64,000 nt of DNA from Roseibium album (GCA_001404055.1 CXTY01000015.1:296903-360902); one strand, 5' to 3'. Counted from the first letter of the stretch, positions 27,199 to 36,259 are shown. Numbers and translations: made by a program. The notes: generated from the letters alone by a model not told the origin.

Positions 27199-28394
27199 GC
27201 TTTCGTGAAACTCCATTGTGTCACTGGCATCGAAGGACGCCAGCCAGTCAGACCACCAACGGCACTTGCCCGGTGCACGGAGAGTTTTTTCAAGGTGCCG
27301 CCGTGTGTTTTATAGGTGGCCAGCAGGATCGCTTCGCTTTCCAGCGTCACAGCATTGGCGACAAGACGACCGCCGGGTTTCAGGGCATCAAGACATGCGT
27401 TGACGATGCCGGGCGTTGTCAGGCCGCCGCCGATGAAAATCGCGTCCGGTTCGATTAATCCCTTAAGACCGTCAGGGGCCGTAGCGTCGATAAGTTCCAG
27501 ATGTGGAACACCGAGCGCCATCGCGTTTTCCGCTGCCAGTTGGCGCCGTGCGGCATGTGGCTCCAGGCCAATCGCACGGGTCCTGTTGGCCGAACGCAAC
27601 CACTCGATGGCAACCGAACCACAACCGGCACCGACATCCCAAAGAACAGCGCCGGGATGTGGTTTCAGTTCGGCCAGTGTCACCGCGCGAATGTCCTGTT
27701 TGGTCATCTTGCCATCATGGCGAAACGCATCATCGGCAAGACCAGGTGTTCTTGGCCGAAATCGGGTGCCGGGTTCGGCGACGATTTCCAGCGCGAGAGT
27801 GTGGAAATCCGCGACTGTATGTGTCCAATTTTCAGCCGTGCCTGATACCCGCTTTTCCTTGTCACCGCCAATGTGTTCAAGCACCGTCATGCAGGTCTTG
27901 CCATAGCCTTCGTCTGCCAGAAGGTCGGCCACGTCTGAAGGTGTTGTGGCGTTACTGGTCAGGAGAAGCAGCCGCGCACCCGGATAGAGGGCGGTGCGCA
28001 GCAAGTTGACAGATCGACCGTGCACCGAGAGGCATTCGGCGTCCTGCAGGGCCCAACCCATGCGCGATGCTGCCAGTTGAAACGCCGACAGCGACGGCAG
28101 GATTGTCATGTCCTCAGGCGCAAAATGCCGGAGCAGTGAAGAGCCGATGCCAAACCACATGGGATCGCCTGTTGCAAGCACGGCCACTTTCTGGTCGGAC
28201 AACCCTTTTAGTTCTTCAAAAACAGATGAAAAAGGACTGGGCCAGGCTCGTTTTTGCGCACCTGTTTCACAAGCGAGTTCAAGATGCCGTTTACCTCCGA
28301 AAACGATATCAGCATGCGCAACAGCTTCACGGCCACCGGGCGCAAGCACGCCGTCTTCACCGATGCCGATGAGCGTGAGCCAGGGGGAGGTCAT
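27195..28394 (-). CDS. cobL: Precorrin-6Y C5,15-methyltransferase (decarboxylating)
   Basis: A 399-residue bifunctional enzyme. The N-terminal CbiE-like methylase has LIGIGEDG, VLATGDPMWFGIGSSLLR and LPSLSAFQLAASRMGW. The C-terminal CbiT-like Rossmann methylase (about 200-399) has LWDVGAGCGSVAIEWLR, AIGLEPHA and IFIGGGLTTPGIVNACLDAL. It methylates C5 and C15 and decarboxylates C12 of precorrin-6B. It overlaps the small basic gene upstream by 4 bp and cobI downstream by 4 bp. Confidence 0.96.
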   Translation of the reverse strand: MTSPWLTLIGIGEDGVLAPGGREAVAHADIVFGGKRHLELACETGAQKRAWPSPFSSVFEELKGLSDQKVAVLATGDPMWFGIGSSLLRHFAPEDMTILPSLSAFQLAASRMGWALQDAECLSVHGRSVNLLRTALYPGARLLLLTSNATTPSDVADLLADEGYGKTCMTVLEHIGGDKEKRVSGTAENWTHTVADFHTLALEIVAEPGTRFRPRTPGLADDAFRHDGKMTKQDIRAVTLAELKPHPGAVLWDVGAGCGSVAIEWLRSANRTRAIGLEPHAARRQLAAENAMALGVPHLELIDATAPDGLKGLIEPDAIFIGGGLTTPGIVNACLDALKPGGRLVANAVTLESEAILLATYKTHGGTLKKLSVHRASAVGGLTGWRPSMPVTQWSFTKA

Positions 28395-28639
28395 TTATCC
28401 TCCAAGGTGTAAGGCTTGATGTGCGGCCGGGTTTCGAGATTTTGCGGTTGACCGTCTTTTGAGGGCGAATTCTGGCGCGCACCGCGCGAGCGATGATGAT
28501 TCTTTTCGTCCGGTGAGGTCGGCCTGACACCTTCAGCGGCAGGCGCCTGCCCAACTGGCTGTGACAGAAATCCGCGAGATCGCATTGGTTTGTTACCGCC
28601 GAGGGACTTCATGCCCTTTTTTGAACCGGAACCCGTCAT
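28391..28639 (-). CDS. Small basic protein of unknown function within the cob operon
   Basis: An 82-residue, strongly hydrophilic protein (many Arg, Lys, Ser, Pro, Gln and Asn) beginning MTGSGSKKGMKSLGG. It is predicted to be largely disordered, with no membrane segment, no cysteine and no recognisable domain. The ATG at 28639 follows the cobH stop codon by one base, and its own stop overlaps the cobL ATG (TCAT on the + strand), so it is translationally locked between two cob genes. I do not recognise the family. The tight packing argues that it is a real gene. A role in the cob pathway is context-based inference only. Confidence 0.6.
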   Translation of the reverse strand: MTGSGSKKGMKSLGGNKPMRSRGFLSQPVGQAPAAEGVRPTSPDEKNHHRSRGARQNSPSKDGQPQNLETRPHIKPYTLEDK

Positions 28640-28640
28640 G

Positions 28641-29297
28641 TCACTTCTCCTCCGGCAATCCGGCAGCAAGCGCATTGACGGCTGCTGCGGCCATGGCCGA
28701 ACCACCCCTTCGGCCCTTCACGGCCAGATAGGGCACGCCAAACGGATTTGAAATAAGAGCGTCCTTGGATTCTGCCGCGCCGACAAACCCGACCGGAAAC
28801 CCCAGGATCAAAGCTGGCCTTGGGCCACCGGACGCAATCAGCTCCAGAAGATGAAACAGCGCTGTCGGTGCATTACCAATGGCAACAATTGCGCCATCCA
28901 GCTGGTCGCGCCACAGTTCAACAGCCGCCGCTGAACGCGTTGTCCCAAGTTGTTTTGCCAAGTCGGGAACCGATGGCTCGTTCAAAGTGCAGACCACCTT
29001 GCTCTGGTCTGGCAGTCGCGAGGAGATGACGCCGTGGGACACCATCTCGACATCGCAAAAGACCGTAGCTCGGCCTGAAAAAGCACTCTGTGCCGCCTCA
29101 ACGACGTCTTCCGACCAGGCAAGGTCCTCGGGAAGATCTGTCATGCCACAGGCATGGATCAGGCGAATTGCGACCGGCCGCAGGCTTTCCGGCAGGTGAG
29201 ACAGATCGGATTCTTCCCGGACGATGGAAAAGGACTGGCGATAGATTGCGCCCGGGTCCTTTTCATAGTCGTAAGAAAGGTTTGCGTCAGAGCTCAC
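28641..29297 (-). CDS. cobH: Precorrin-8X methylmutase
   Basis: A CobH/CbiC protein of about 218 residues that moves the methyl group from C11 to C12 to give hydrogenobyrinate/cobyrinate. Motifs: YDYEKDPGAIYRQSFSIVREE, RLIHACGMTDLPEDL (with the catalytic His) and PALILGFPVGFVGAAESKD. GTG at 29297 is preferred because GAGGA lies about 8 bases upstream; a GTG at 29312 is an alternative. The gene is followed after one base by the small basic gene. Confidence 0.95.
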   Translation of the reverse strand: MSSDANLSYDYEKDPGAIYRQSFSIVREESDLSHLPESLRPVAIRLIHACGMTDLPEDLAWSEDVVEAAQSAFSGRATVFCDVEMVSHGVISSRLPDQSKVVCTLNEPSVPDLAKQLGTTRSAAAVELWRDQLDGAIVAIGNAPTALFHLLELIASGGPRPALILGFPVGFVGAAESKDALISNPFGVPYLAVKGRRGGSAMAAAAVNALAAGLPEEK

Positions 29298-29326
29298 GGG
29301 TTTTCCTCGCACCTGGATGCTGCCTG

Positions 29327-29563
29327 TCAGGCAGCTTCTCCGGCTTTGTCTTCTTTCTCACCGTCGGCATCGGTCTCTTCGCCGTTTTCCTTTTTCTTGC
29401 CCTTCATAGCGACAAGCCCGGCAACAAGAGCTGCTCCCGCAAGGGCTGCAACGCCCACCCAGTGAGCATGACCGGCGAGTTCGCCAATGTGGCCACCATG
29501 GGCGTATGCGGAAGATGTGAGGATAAGGCTGAGGATGCCCGAAAGGGCAGCGCGGTTGATCAT
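29327..29563 (-). CDS. Small His-rich membrane protein at the head of the cob operon (DUF6732-like)
   Basis: A 78-residue protein with an N-terminal hydrophobic signal-like segment (MINRAALSGILSLILTSSAYA), then HGGHIGELAGHAHWVGV, a second hydrophobic segment (AALAGAALVAGLVAM) and a charged Lys/Glu/Asp tail. The ATG at 29563 is preceded by GGAGAG. I associate this HGGH...GHAHW pattern with a small uncharacterised family (DUF6732, from memory) seen in alphaproteobacterial cobalamin loci. The histidines could bind metal, so a cobalt-handling role is possible, but nothing here proves it. It is the first gene of the leftward cob operon. Confidence 0.65.
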   Translation of the reverse strand: MINRAALSGILSLILTSSAYAHGGHIGELAGHAHWVGVAALAGAALVAGLVAMKGKKKENGEETDADGEKEDKAGEAA

Positions 29564-30379
29564 AGATCTCTCCAATGGCAATCGCCTTTACGGCGGTGAA
29601 TGACATCGGCGTTTTGGAAGATGAAAGCAAACACGCGCTTCAAACCAGCACGTTGCCTGGCTCTCGCAAATGTCTTGGACAGCTCCAGCCTTGGTCCCCT
29701 GTATGGGTCAACCGCATCCGGAATCGCTTTCAGTCCCTCAAAGAGGACGCCGTCAGAAGGCGGCACATTAGGGGAGGGTGGCTGGCGGATCAAGCATCAA
29801 TACGACAAGATCTAAGCTGTGAACGCCATGCCTCATTGGCAAGTTCCGGTTGTGCCTCGACGCCACTCCCATCAAACGGATTTACACTGAACACAAAACC
29901 CGATAGGGGAATATACCTATATGAGGTGGGGCTCAGGCCGGTCCGATTGATCGGACGGACAAGACTAAACGGGTTTCGCTTTTCAAGCGAGCTTTCGGCT
30001 GACGCTGGACGCTGGCAACAACGCCCGAACTGCTGTCAATAGACTTGACGCGCGGCAATAGCTTCAACCACCGAAGTCATGCCATGACTTGATCATGGCA
30101 TCCATGCCGTTTGATTTCAGATGTATTGGTTTTATGTGTGGCACTGCAACGGTATGGGTTGCAGCGTCAGGTCTTTCAAGAGCGCGCAATGCCTGAAGCT
30201 GAGAGCCGTACTTCAGCAACAGGCAGCAAACGAGCGTCCATGAGAGTCGTCGTTCTTGCGAATGCAGGGACCGAGTAACCACTGGCGTTGGTCTGGTAAT
30301 TGGGCAGCTCATATCGCCATGCGAGAGCCGACAAGCATTAGTGCGATTTACAGGGGTCGCAGTTGACACGAAATGACTG
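29564..30379. other. Intergenic region upstream of the leftward cob operon
   Basis: About 816 bases lie between the cob operon and the DUF1905 gene. I searched the leftward strand for a cobalamin riboswitch. An AGCCAGGCAACGTGC string at about 29651-29665 partly resembles a B12 box, but the rest of the conserved core was not found. Reading frames on both strands here have no recognisable protein similarity. The promoter of the cob operon should lie in the part next to 29563. Confidence 0.35.
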
Positions 30380-30745
30380 GTGCTGGAAGTACCTGTTGAA
30401 CCGAATTCGAAAAACGGATTGCAACCCGTCGTGCTTGATCAAATGGTATTTACCGGAGAACTATGGCTTTCCCCCGGCCCCGGCGGCTGGACTTTCATCA
30501 CCCTGCCAAAGGACTGCGCCGACCAGATCCGGTTTTACACTGGAACCAGGAAAGGTCGTGCCTGGGGCATGATCAAGGTGAAGACCAGAATAGGGAAGTC
30601 AGAGTGGTCCACAGCGATCTGGCTCGACAAGGCCTCCGGGTCTTTTCTGCTGCCGGTCAAGGCGGCTGTGCGTAAGAAAGAAGATATCGCCGCAGGATAT
30701 GAGTCAGAGGTCTCTCTGACGGTTCTGACGCCACCTGGAATATGA
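30380..30745 (+). CDS. DUF1905 domain-containing protein
   Basis: A small soluble protein of 121 residues from the GTG at 30380, or about 100 residues from an ATG at 30443. The core MVFTGELWLSPGPGGWTFI followed by TLPKDCADQIR and GMIKVKTRIGKSEWSTAIW is the DUF1905 beta-barrel family. Members are often annotated as hypothetical or YdeI-related; the function is unknown. It is a single gene whose stop lies 9 bases from the convergent Hsp70-like gene. Confidence 0.8.
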   Translation: MLEVPVEPNSKNGLQPVVLDQMVFTGELWLSPGPGGWTFITLPKDCADQIRFYTGTRKGRAWGMIKVKTRIGKSEWSTAIWLDKASGSFLLPVKAAVRKKEDIAAGYESEVSLTVLTPPGI

Positions 30746-30754
30746 AGAAGTATG

Positions 30755-32047
30755 TTACGCGGCGATTGCCCAGTCACTTGCATCTTCGCGCGCGCCAATC
30801 AATGCCAGGCCGTTTGCAACGGACGTAAGTTCGTTACCGCCCGAAATCCGTTCCTGGCCGAACCGGTTGGCGAATTGCCTGCGGACAGCTGGCACGAAGG
30901 ACGTGCCGCCGGTCATGAACACACGGTCGATATCAGCTTCTGAAAGCTTCGCCTTTTCCAGCGTGACATCCAGTGCCATGTCCATCTTTTTAAGGTCCGG
31001 CACGATCCAGCGCTCAAAATCTGACCTTTTCACCTGCGCCTTGAAATCAGCCCCAAGCGGCGCGAAAGCCAGCTCCGCCTCGTCATCGGTTGAGAGCAGA
31101 GCCTTTGTCTCAGACACGGACTTATAAAGCGGATATCCCTGATCCTCTTCGACCAGATCGACAAAGGTTTTGATTTTTTCCGGTTCCAGGCAGTAGCGCA
31201 GCAGCTTCTTCATTTCCTTGAAATCGTCGGACGTCTTGAAGATCGACAACATGTGCCAGCGGGCGAAGTTGGAAAAGAGATTGGGCGGGATTTCCAGTTC
31301 CTTGCCCATGCTCTTGTAATGCGACCCCTTGCCGAGCTTTGGCAGCACCACATTGTCGATGATGCGATAATCGAACGTATCGCCCGCAATGCCGACGCCG
31401 CCGCGTCCGAGCGGCGTTGCCGACAGATGTCCGGCATGCGTCTCGAAGCGCATCAGGGAATAATCTGTCGTGCCACCGCCAAGATCTGCCACCAGGATGG
31501 TCGTATCCCTGTCCAGCAACTGTGCATAGGAAAACGCAGCGCCAACCGGCTCCATCACGAACAGAATGTCTTCAAAACCGAGCTTGCCGAAGGCTTTGCG
31601 GTATCGCGCCATGGCAAGGTTTTCATCCGCATTGTGCCCGGCAAACTCCACTGGCCGACCAACCACCAGCCGCACCGACGCCGGATCAAAAGCCGTACCC
31701 GCCCTCTCAAAAGCGCACCTCAAGAAAGTCGCCATTAAACTTTCAAAATCAAACGGAATTCCATAGATCCCAGTCCCCTTGAACGCAGCGCTTGCCGCAA
31801 AAGTCTTCAACGACTGAATAAACCGCACATCCCCAAAACTCTCCAGAAACTGCCATATCGCCCAGGGTCCAACCTCCGGATGAGGGGCTTTTGCGGGGCC
31901 CGTGTCTAGGAAACTGAGGACAGTTGGGAGGGAGGTGAAGGCTTCGTTTTGGTCGGTGAAGGAGACGGGTGCTGTTTCGCCCGGTGGATTTGAGGTCACG
32001 GCGACGGTGTTGGAAGTGCCGAAATCAAGGCCGATTGTTTGGGGCAA
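30755..32047 (-). CDS. Hsp70-family protein, YegD-like
   Basis: A 430-residue protein with the Hsp70 actin-like ATPase fold. TIGLDFGTSNTVAV (phosphate 1), VADLGGGTTDYSLMRFE (phosphate 2) and VFMTGGTSFVPAVRR (adenosine site) are all visible. The C-terminal substrate-binding domain of DnaK is lacking, as in YegD. I prefer the TTG at 32047, which puts the phosphate-1 loop near the N-terminus and has AGAGG seven bases upstream; another TTG at 32095 would add 16 residues. Function in the family is unclear (putative chaperone). Confidence 0.85.
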   Translation of the reverse strand: MPQTIGLDFGTSNTVAVTSNPPGETAPVSFTDQNEAFTSLPTVLSFLDTGPAKAPHPEVGPWAIWQFLESFGDVRFIQSLKTFAASAAFKGTGIYGIPFDFESLMATFLRCAFERAGTAFDPASVRLVVGRPVEFAGHNADENLAMARYRKAFGKLGFEDILFVMEPVGAAFSYAQLLDRDTTILVADLGGGTTDYSLMRFETHAGHLSATPLGRGGVGIAGDTFDYRIIDNVVLPKLGKGSHYKSMGKELEIPPNLFSNFARWHMLSIFKTSDDFKEMKKLLRYCLEPEKIKTFVDLVEEDQGYPLYKSVSETKALLSTDDEAELAFAPLGADFKAQVKRSDFERWIVPDLKKMDMALDVTLEKAKLSEADIDRVFMTGGTSFVPAVRRQFANRFGQERISGGNELTSVANGLALIGAREDASDWAIAA

Positions 32048-32365
32048 GATGAGACCTCTATTATCGGATAGGGCAACCGAGCAGATTGTATACAAAATTC
32101 GCCCTCTTCCGAGCAGGTGGTTCCCGTGAATTGGGCGGTTCGATTATGCGGTTTTGAACTATTAGACTAGAGCTGCGGTCGAAAAATGTTGTTTGCATCG
32201 TATTGCCGCCATCAAGATGTACCAAGTTGTTTTTCTTGTAGCCGTTGTGTTAATGGAACGCACCGAACTCTCCCGAATTGAGGTGCTGAAAATGGGCATC
32301 ATGAAAAATTATCTCAAATTTGGTACAAAAAAATTCTTAGCTTAAGGAAGCATCACCTAAATCCC

Positions 32366-33163
32366 ATGACACAGAGGTATTCCGATCCTTTCAGTAGGGC
32401 GTTCAAACGGCAGTTTTCGATAACATTTGCACTGATTGTGCGCGAGATGACAACGCGGTACGGAACAAAGTTTGGTGGATATATGTGGGCCGTGCTCGAC
32501 CCGGTCCTCACGATTGGTATCTTGACTGCAATTTTTTCAGCAATTGCGCGCACTCCGCCACTAGGGCGTAGCTTTACATTATTCTTTGCAACTGGCTACA
32601 TCGCCTTCTATATGTACCGATCGACCTCCGACCAAGTGAGTTCCGCAGTCGACGCAAACAGGGCGTTGCTTAACTACCCAGTCGTTCGACCATATGATGC
32701 GATCATCGCAAGGGTGATTTTGCAGATTGCGACTTTGTTTGTTGTGAATGCAATGCTTTTTGGCTGTCTCTATTTGGTAGTTCCATTCGAGAAGCTCAGG
32801 CTAGAGCCAATCTTCCTCGCGTCTACCATCGCAATTGCACTAGGCGTAGGAGTTGGAGCCGCAAATATTGTTTGGTTCCATTTAAGTCAGACCTATGCTC
32901 AGATTTGGGGTATTGTGAACCGACCGGCATTTCTCGTGTCAGGGATATTTTTCTTGCCTGAGTCAGTCCCTCATCCATTTAAGGAATACCTAATGTGGAA
33001 TCCTTTAGTGCATGTGGTTGGTCTGTTTCGCAGCGGGTTCTATCCGACATACCGGGCAGCCTATGTGGAAATGTCCTATATTGTCGGGTTAGCCATCTTT
33101 TCACTCGTTTTTGGCCTAGTTCTGGTTTGGATGATGGATGCTAAATTAAGAGAACCGAAATGA
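32366..33163 (+). CDS. kpsM: Capsule polysaccharide ABC exporter, permease (KpsM-like)
   Basis: A 265-residue inner-membrane protein with six predicted membrane segments. Family segments are seen: FALIVREMTTRYGTKFGGYMW, LDPVLTIGIL and FFLPESVPHPFKEYLMWNPLVH. KpsM/BexB/CtrC-type permeases export Kdo-linked group 2 capsule. It is the first gene of the capsule block and overlaps kpsT by 4 bp. The 270 bases upstream, AT-rich near the start, should hold the promoter. Confidence 0.93.
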   Translation: MTQRYSDPFSRAFKRQFSITFALIVREMTTRYGTKFGGYMWAVLDPVLTIGILTAIFSAIARTPPLGRSFTLFFATGYIAFYMYRSTSDQVSSAVDANRALLNYPVVRPYDAIIARVILQIATLFVVNAMLFGCLYLVVPFEKLRLEPIFLASTIAIALGVGVGAANIVWFHLSQTYAQIWGIVNRPAFLVSGIFFLPESVPHPFKEYLMWNPLVHVVGLFRSGFYPTYRAAYVEMSYIVGLAIFSLVFGLVLVWMMDAKLREPK

Positions 33164-33819
33164 TCCGACTCGATCATGTTACAAAGCGTTTCAAGCTAAA
33201 GGGCGAGACTCGGTATATCGTAAGGGATGTAACTTTCACCATACCCCGTGGTAACAGTATTGGTCTAATCGGTCGAAACGGCGCCGGAAAATCTACGCTG
33301 CTTAAGTTGATTGCCGGCACCATCAAGCCCACATCTGGCAAGATCTTGCGGCACGCCAATATCTCGTTTCCGCTCGGTTTTTCGGGCAGTTTCAACGGTT
33401 CGCTAACTGGTGAACAAAATGTCAGGTTCGTGGCAAGGATTTATGGGCACGACACCGATCAGTTGGTTGACTATGTTCAGGATTTCGCCGAACTTGGACG
33501 TTCCTATTATATGCCTGTCAAGACTTATTCATCGGGTATGAAGGCTCGACTGGCTTTCGGCGTGAGTATGGGCATTGATTTCGATTATTACCTAGTTGAC
33601 GAGATTACGGCCGTGGGGGATACGAATTTCAAGAAGAAATGCAAAAAGGTGTTTCAAGAGAAACTTCACAAATCGGATATTATTATGGTTTCACACGCGG
33701 TGCCTACGCTCAGGGAATACTGCTCGGCGGGAATCGTGCTCGAGGATGGTGTTTTGACGTATTTCCCCGACATCAGCGACGCCGTTGAAATGCATGCTAA
33801 CAATATGGCGCGTCGCTAG
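33160..33819 (+). CDS. kpsT: Capsule polysaccharide ABC exporter, ATPase (KpsT-like)
   Basis: A 219-residue ABC ATPase. Walker A GRNGAGKSTLLKLIAG, signature TYSSGMKARLAFGVSMGI (S-S-G-M-K variant typical of KpsT) and Walker B YYLVDEITAVGD with the H-loop VSHAV are present. It lacks the C-terminal carbohydrate-binding domain found in Wzt-type ATPases, which fits group 2 capsule export rather than O-antigen export. Confidence 0.95.
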   Translation: MIRLDHVTKRFKLKGETRYIVRDVTFTIPRGNSIGLIGRNGAGKSTLLKLIAGTIKPTSGKILRHANISFPLGFSGSFNGSLTGEQNVRFVARIYGHDTDQLVDYVQDFAELGRSYYMPVKTYSSGMKARLAFGVSMGIDFDYYLVDEITAVGDTNFKKKCKKVFQEKLHKSDIIMVSHAVPTLREYCSAGIVLEDGVLTYFPDISDAVEMHANNMARR

Positions 33820-33852
33820 AAGCTATAGCGTAACAGACCAAAGGTTTATTGG

Positions 33853-35169
33853 ATGTCCTCAGCAAAGAAGGCGACGAAGAAGGACGACAGCACATCGGTC
33901 GTAAATGCTGATGTCGTTACGTTGCCGAACAAAAGGCAGTCTGTTTCACCTGCCACGCGTTATAAGGATAAGTCGCTTGTCGACCGGCTGAAGAAGTCTG
34001 GGCTCGACCCACAACGTCTGCTCGACCTCGCTCTGCCCAAGACGACGACCAAGGCAAATGCCAAAACGCGACATTTTCTGATTATCCTCGGGTTCATCTT
34101 CGCGGTCCTGACCCCGGCGCTTGCCTTTACCGGCTACATGTTTTTCTTCGCCAGCGACCAGTATCACAGCTCGGCCGCTTTCGCGGTCCGCAGTTCCAGT
34201 GCGCCGGCAGCGACGGAAATCCTGGGCATGGTTCTGGGCGGAGGGGCTGCTGATTCTGCAACATCGAATAGCTATATCGTCAATGACTACATCCAGAGTC
34301 AGACAATCATAGAAGACCTGTCCAGCGACGTCGAGATCGAGGAGATCTTCAACCGCGAGGGCACAGACTGGTTGTTCCGGATGGGAACGGATCTACCGAT
34401 CGAGGACAAGCTTGCCTACTGGAACGACATGGTCGATGTCAGCTACGATTCGACCTCGAGTGTGATCTACCTGGAAATACGCAGCTTCGAGCCGGAAGAC
34501 TCCGTTCTGATCGCCGAGGCGATAATCGAAAAAAGCGAAGTGCTTGTCAACGAACTGTCCGAGGTCAACCGCCGGGAAAGCGTCAAGTTTGCGGAAGAGT
34601 CCGTGGCCAGGGCGGAGGCACGACTCAAGGCCATCCGCAAGCAGATGCAGACGTACCGCCAAGAAACGCAGGAAGTTAGTCCTGAGGCGGGTGCGCAAAT
34701 CGCAGTTGAACTGTTAGGTGGGCTGGACCAAGAAGTTAACAAGAAACAGGCGCAACTTGACACGTTGTTGACCTATCTGGATGAAGATTCGCCCCGAATC
34801 CGTATTCTCTCGCAGGAAATAGAGGCTTTGAACGCGCAGATCGCCAGCGTGCGCGAGCGCGTCGGCAGCGGCACCACCGCGGGTGGCGACGCTGCAAACC
34901 TGTCGGCACGTATGTCCGAGTTTTCAGAACTCTCGCTAGAAGAGGAGTTCGCGCGTCAGCTCTACACGACGTCGCTTGCTGGACTGGAACAGGCGCGTCA
35001 GGACGCGATGAACGAAACCATCTACCTGGCGACCTTCATCAAGCCGACCCTTTCGCAGGCCGCGCAGTATCCCAGCAGGTTCCTTTATTCGCTCGCTGTG
35101 TTCTGCGCCCTGTTTGGCATCTGGCTGGTGAGCGTCCTGATGTATTACAACATCAGGGACAGAACCTGA
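33853..35169 (+). CDS. kpsE: Capsule export inner-membrane co-polymerase (KpsE/CtrB-like)
   Basis: A 438-residue membrane-periplasmic protein with one hydrophobic segment at about 75-100 (FLIILGFIFAVLTPALAFTGYMFF) and one near 410-432. A long coiled-coil periplasmic region contains AEARLKAIRKQMQTYRQE and LDEDSPRIRILSQEIEALN. The Wzz-like motif DQYHSSAAFAVRSSSA follows the first membrane segment. The N-terminal 75 residues are basic and cytoplasmic. KpsE works with an outer-membrane KpsD/CtrA partner, which is not seen in this window. Confidence 0.88.
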   Translation: MSSAKKATKKDDSTSVVNADVVTLPNKRQSVSPATRYKDKSLVDRLKKSGLDPQRLLDLALPKTTTKANAKTRHFLIILGFIFAVLTPALAFTGYMFFFASDQYHSSAAFAVRSSSAPAATEILGMVLGGGAADSATSNSYIVNDYIQSQTIIEDLSSDVEIEEIFNREGTDWLFRMGTDLPIEDKLAYWNDMVDVSYDSTSSVIYLEIRSFEPEDSVLIAEAIIEKSEVLVNELSEVNRRESVKFAEESVARAEARLKAIRKQMQTYRQETQEVSPEAGAQIAVELLGGLDQEVNKKQAQLDTLLTYLDEDSPRIRILSQEIEALNAQIASVRERVGSGTTAGGDAANLSARMSEFSELSLEEEFARQLYTTSLAGLEQARQDAMNETIYLATFIKPTLSQAAQYPSRFLYSLAVFCALFGIWLVSVLMYYNIRDRT

Positions 35170-35227
35170 TGATTGAGCGTCTGAAGTCGGAGTTGCTGGT
35201 GTCTTCTGCGGACCTTAGATAGGCCTC

Positions 35228-36259
35228 ATGCGGATCGCAATCGCAACTTCGGGGATGTGGCCTCTCAAAGACGCTATCGAACAGATGCTGGGCGGAACGG
35301 CATTCCGCCTTGGGCGCTTCCATCGCACGCCGGAATGTGTCGCCGGATGGGGGCACAAGCCCACCGCAGCGCGGGCCCGTGCCTATGCGTGGTCACGGAA
35401 CATTCCCTATATAGCCTTCGAGGATGGTTTCCTGAGATCTGTGCAGCCCGGCCGGTCGGAAAGACCGGTTTCGCTGGTGCTAGACCGGACCGGAATCTAC
35501 TACGACGCGACCGCACCGAGCGACCTGGAAGGCCTGATTGTCCGCAATGCCGGGATAGCCGGAGCGGACAGCGCGGGGCGCGACATCATGGACGCCCTCC
35601 GGAGCCGGCGGCTTTCAAAATACAACAATGCCGTCCTGGATGACCTCACAGGCTTCGACGCGTCCATCTCGGCAGACCGTGTGCTTGTGGTCGACCAGAC
35701 TGCTGGGGACGCCTCCATCCGCGGCGCAATGGCGTCCGACGACACGTTCCAGGACATGCTGGTCACGGCGGTCTCCGAAAACCCCGGAGCGGACATCCTG
35801 GTGAGGGTCCACCCTGAAACCGCCATGGGGGTGAAGTCGGGCCATTTCACGCCGCAGGCCATTGACGCTATTGCAACGACAACGCCCGCGGTCCGGACTG
35901 CCATAGACACTGCGCGCCTGCGGCTGGTGTCCGAACCGGTCAATCCATGGGTGTTGCTGGAGGCCTGTTCCAGGCTTTACTGTGTGTCGAGTCAGTTAGG
36001 ATTCGAGGGCCTGATGGCGGGCTGCGAGGTCAATTGTTTTGGCATGCCTTTCTACGGTGGTTGGGGTCTGACACGGGACCGCCGCGTTTCTTCACCACTA
36101 AGAAGAGGCTCGGCATCCCTTGGACAATTGGCTGCTTCAGTCTATCTAGATTACATGTACTATTTTTCTTTCTCAAGCAATGAAAGAATAACATTTGGCG
36201 ACGCGTGTGAAATAATTAGTCGAAAGCGAGTAAATATTTTAAAAAATTCAAGTAAATAA
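35228..36259 (+). CDS. Single-module KpsC-like capsule beta-Kdo transferase
   Basis: A 343-residue protein matching one catalytic module of KpsC/LipA. Features are GWGHKPTAARARAYAW, FEDGFLRSVQPG, SLVLDRTGIYYDATAPS, RLSKYNNA, VDQTAGDASI, ILVRVHPE and SSQLGFEGL...FGMPFYGGWGLT. E. coli KpsC is about 675 residues with two such modules, so this is half length: a split or single-module enzyme rather than a full KpsC. It would add beta-Kdo to the lipid anchor of the capsule. From about position 36120 the codons become AT-rich and the tail is unlike the rest, coinciding with the start of a low-GC block. That could mark a recombination join inside the gene. Confidence 0.8.
   Translation: MRIAIATSGMWPLKDAIEQMLGGTAFRLGRFHRTPECVAGWGHKPTAARARAYAWSRNIPYIAFEDGFLRSVQPGRSERPVSLVLDRTGIYYDATAPSDLEGLIVRNAGIAGADSAGRDIMDALRSRRLSKYNNAVLDDLTGFDASISADRVLVVDQTAGDASIRGAMASDDTFQDMLVTAVSENPGADILVRVHPETAMGVKSGHFTPQAIDAIATTTPAVRTAIDTARLRLVSEPVNPWVLLEACSRLYCVSSQLGFEGLMAGCEVNCFGMPFYGGWGLTRDRRVSSPLRRGSASLGQLAASVYLDYMYYFSFSSNERITFGDACEIISRKRVNILKNSSK

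Noticed and set aside
29640..29830. Possible cobalamin riboswitch upstream of the cob operon
   Set aside because: Only a partial B12-box-like string is seen; the conserved core helices and GCCACTG-type segment are not found. A covariance-model search would decide.
29575..30042. 155-codon rightward frame in the cob upstream region
   Set aside because: No family similarity and no ribosome-binding site; overlaps the expected promoter region.
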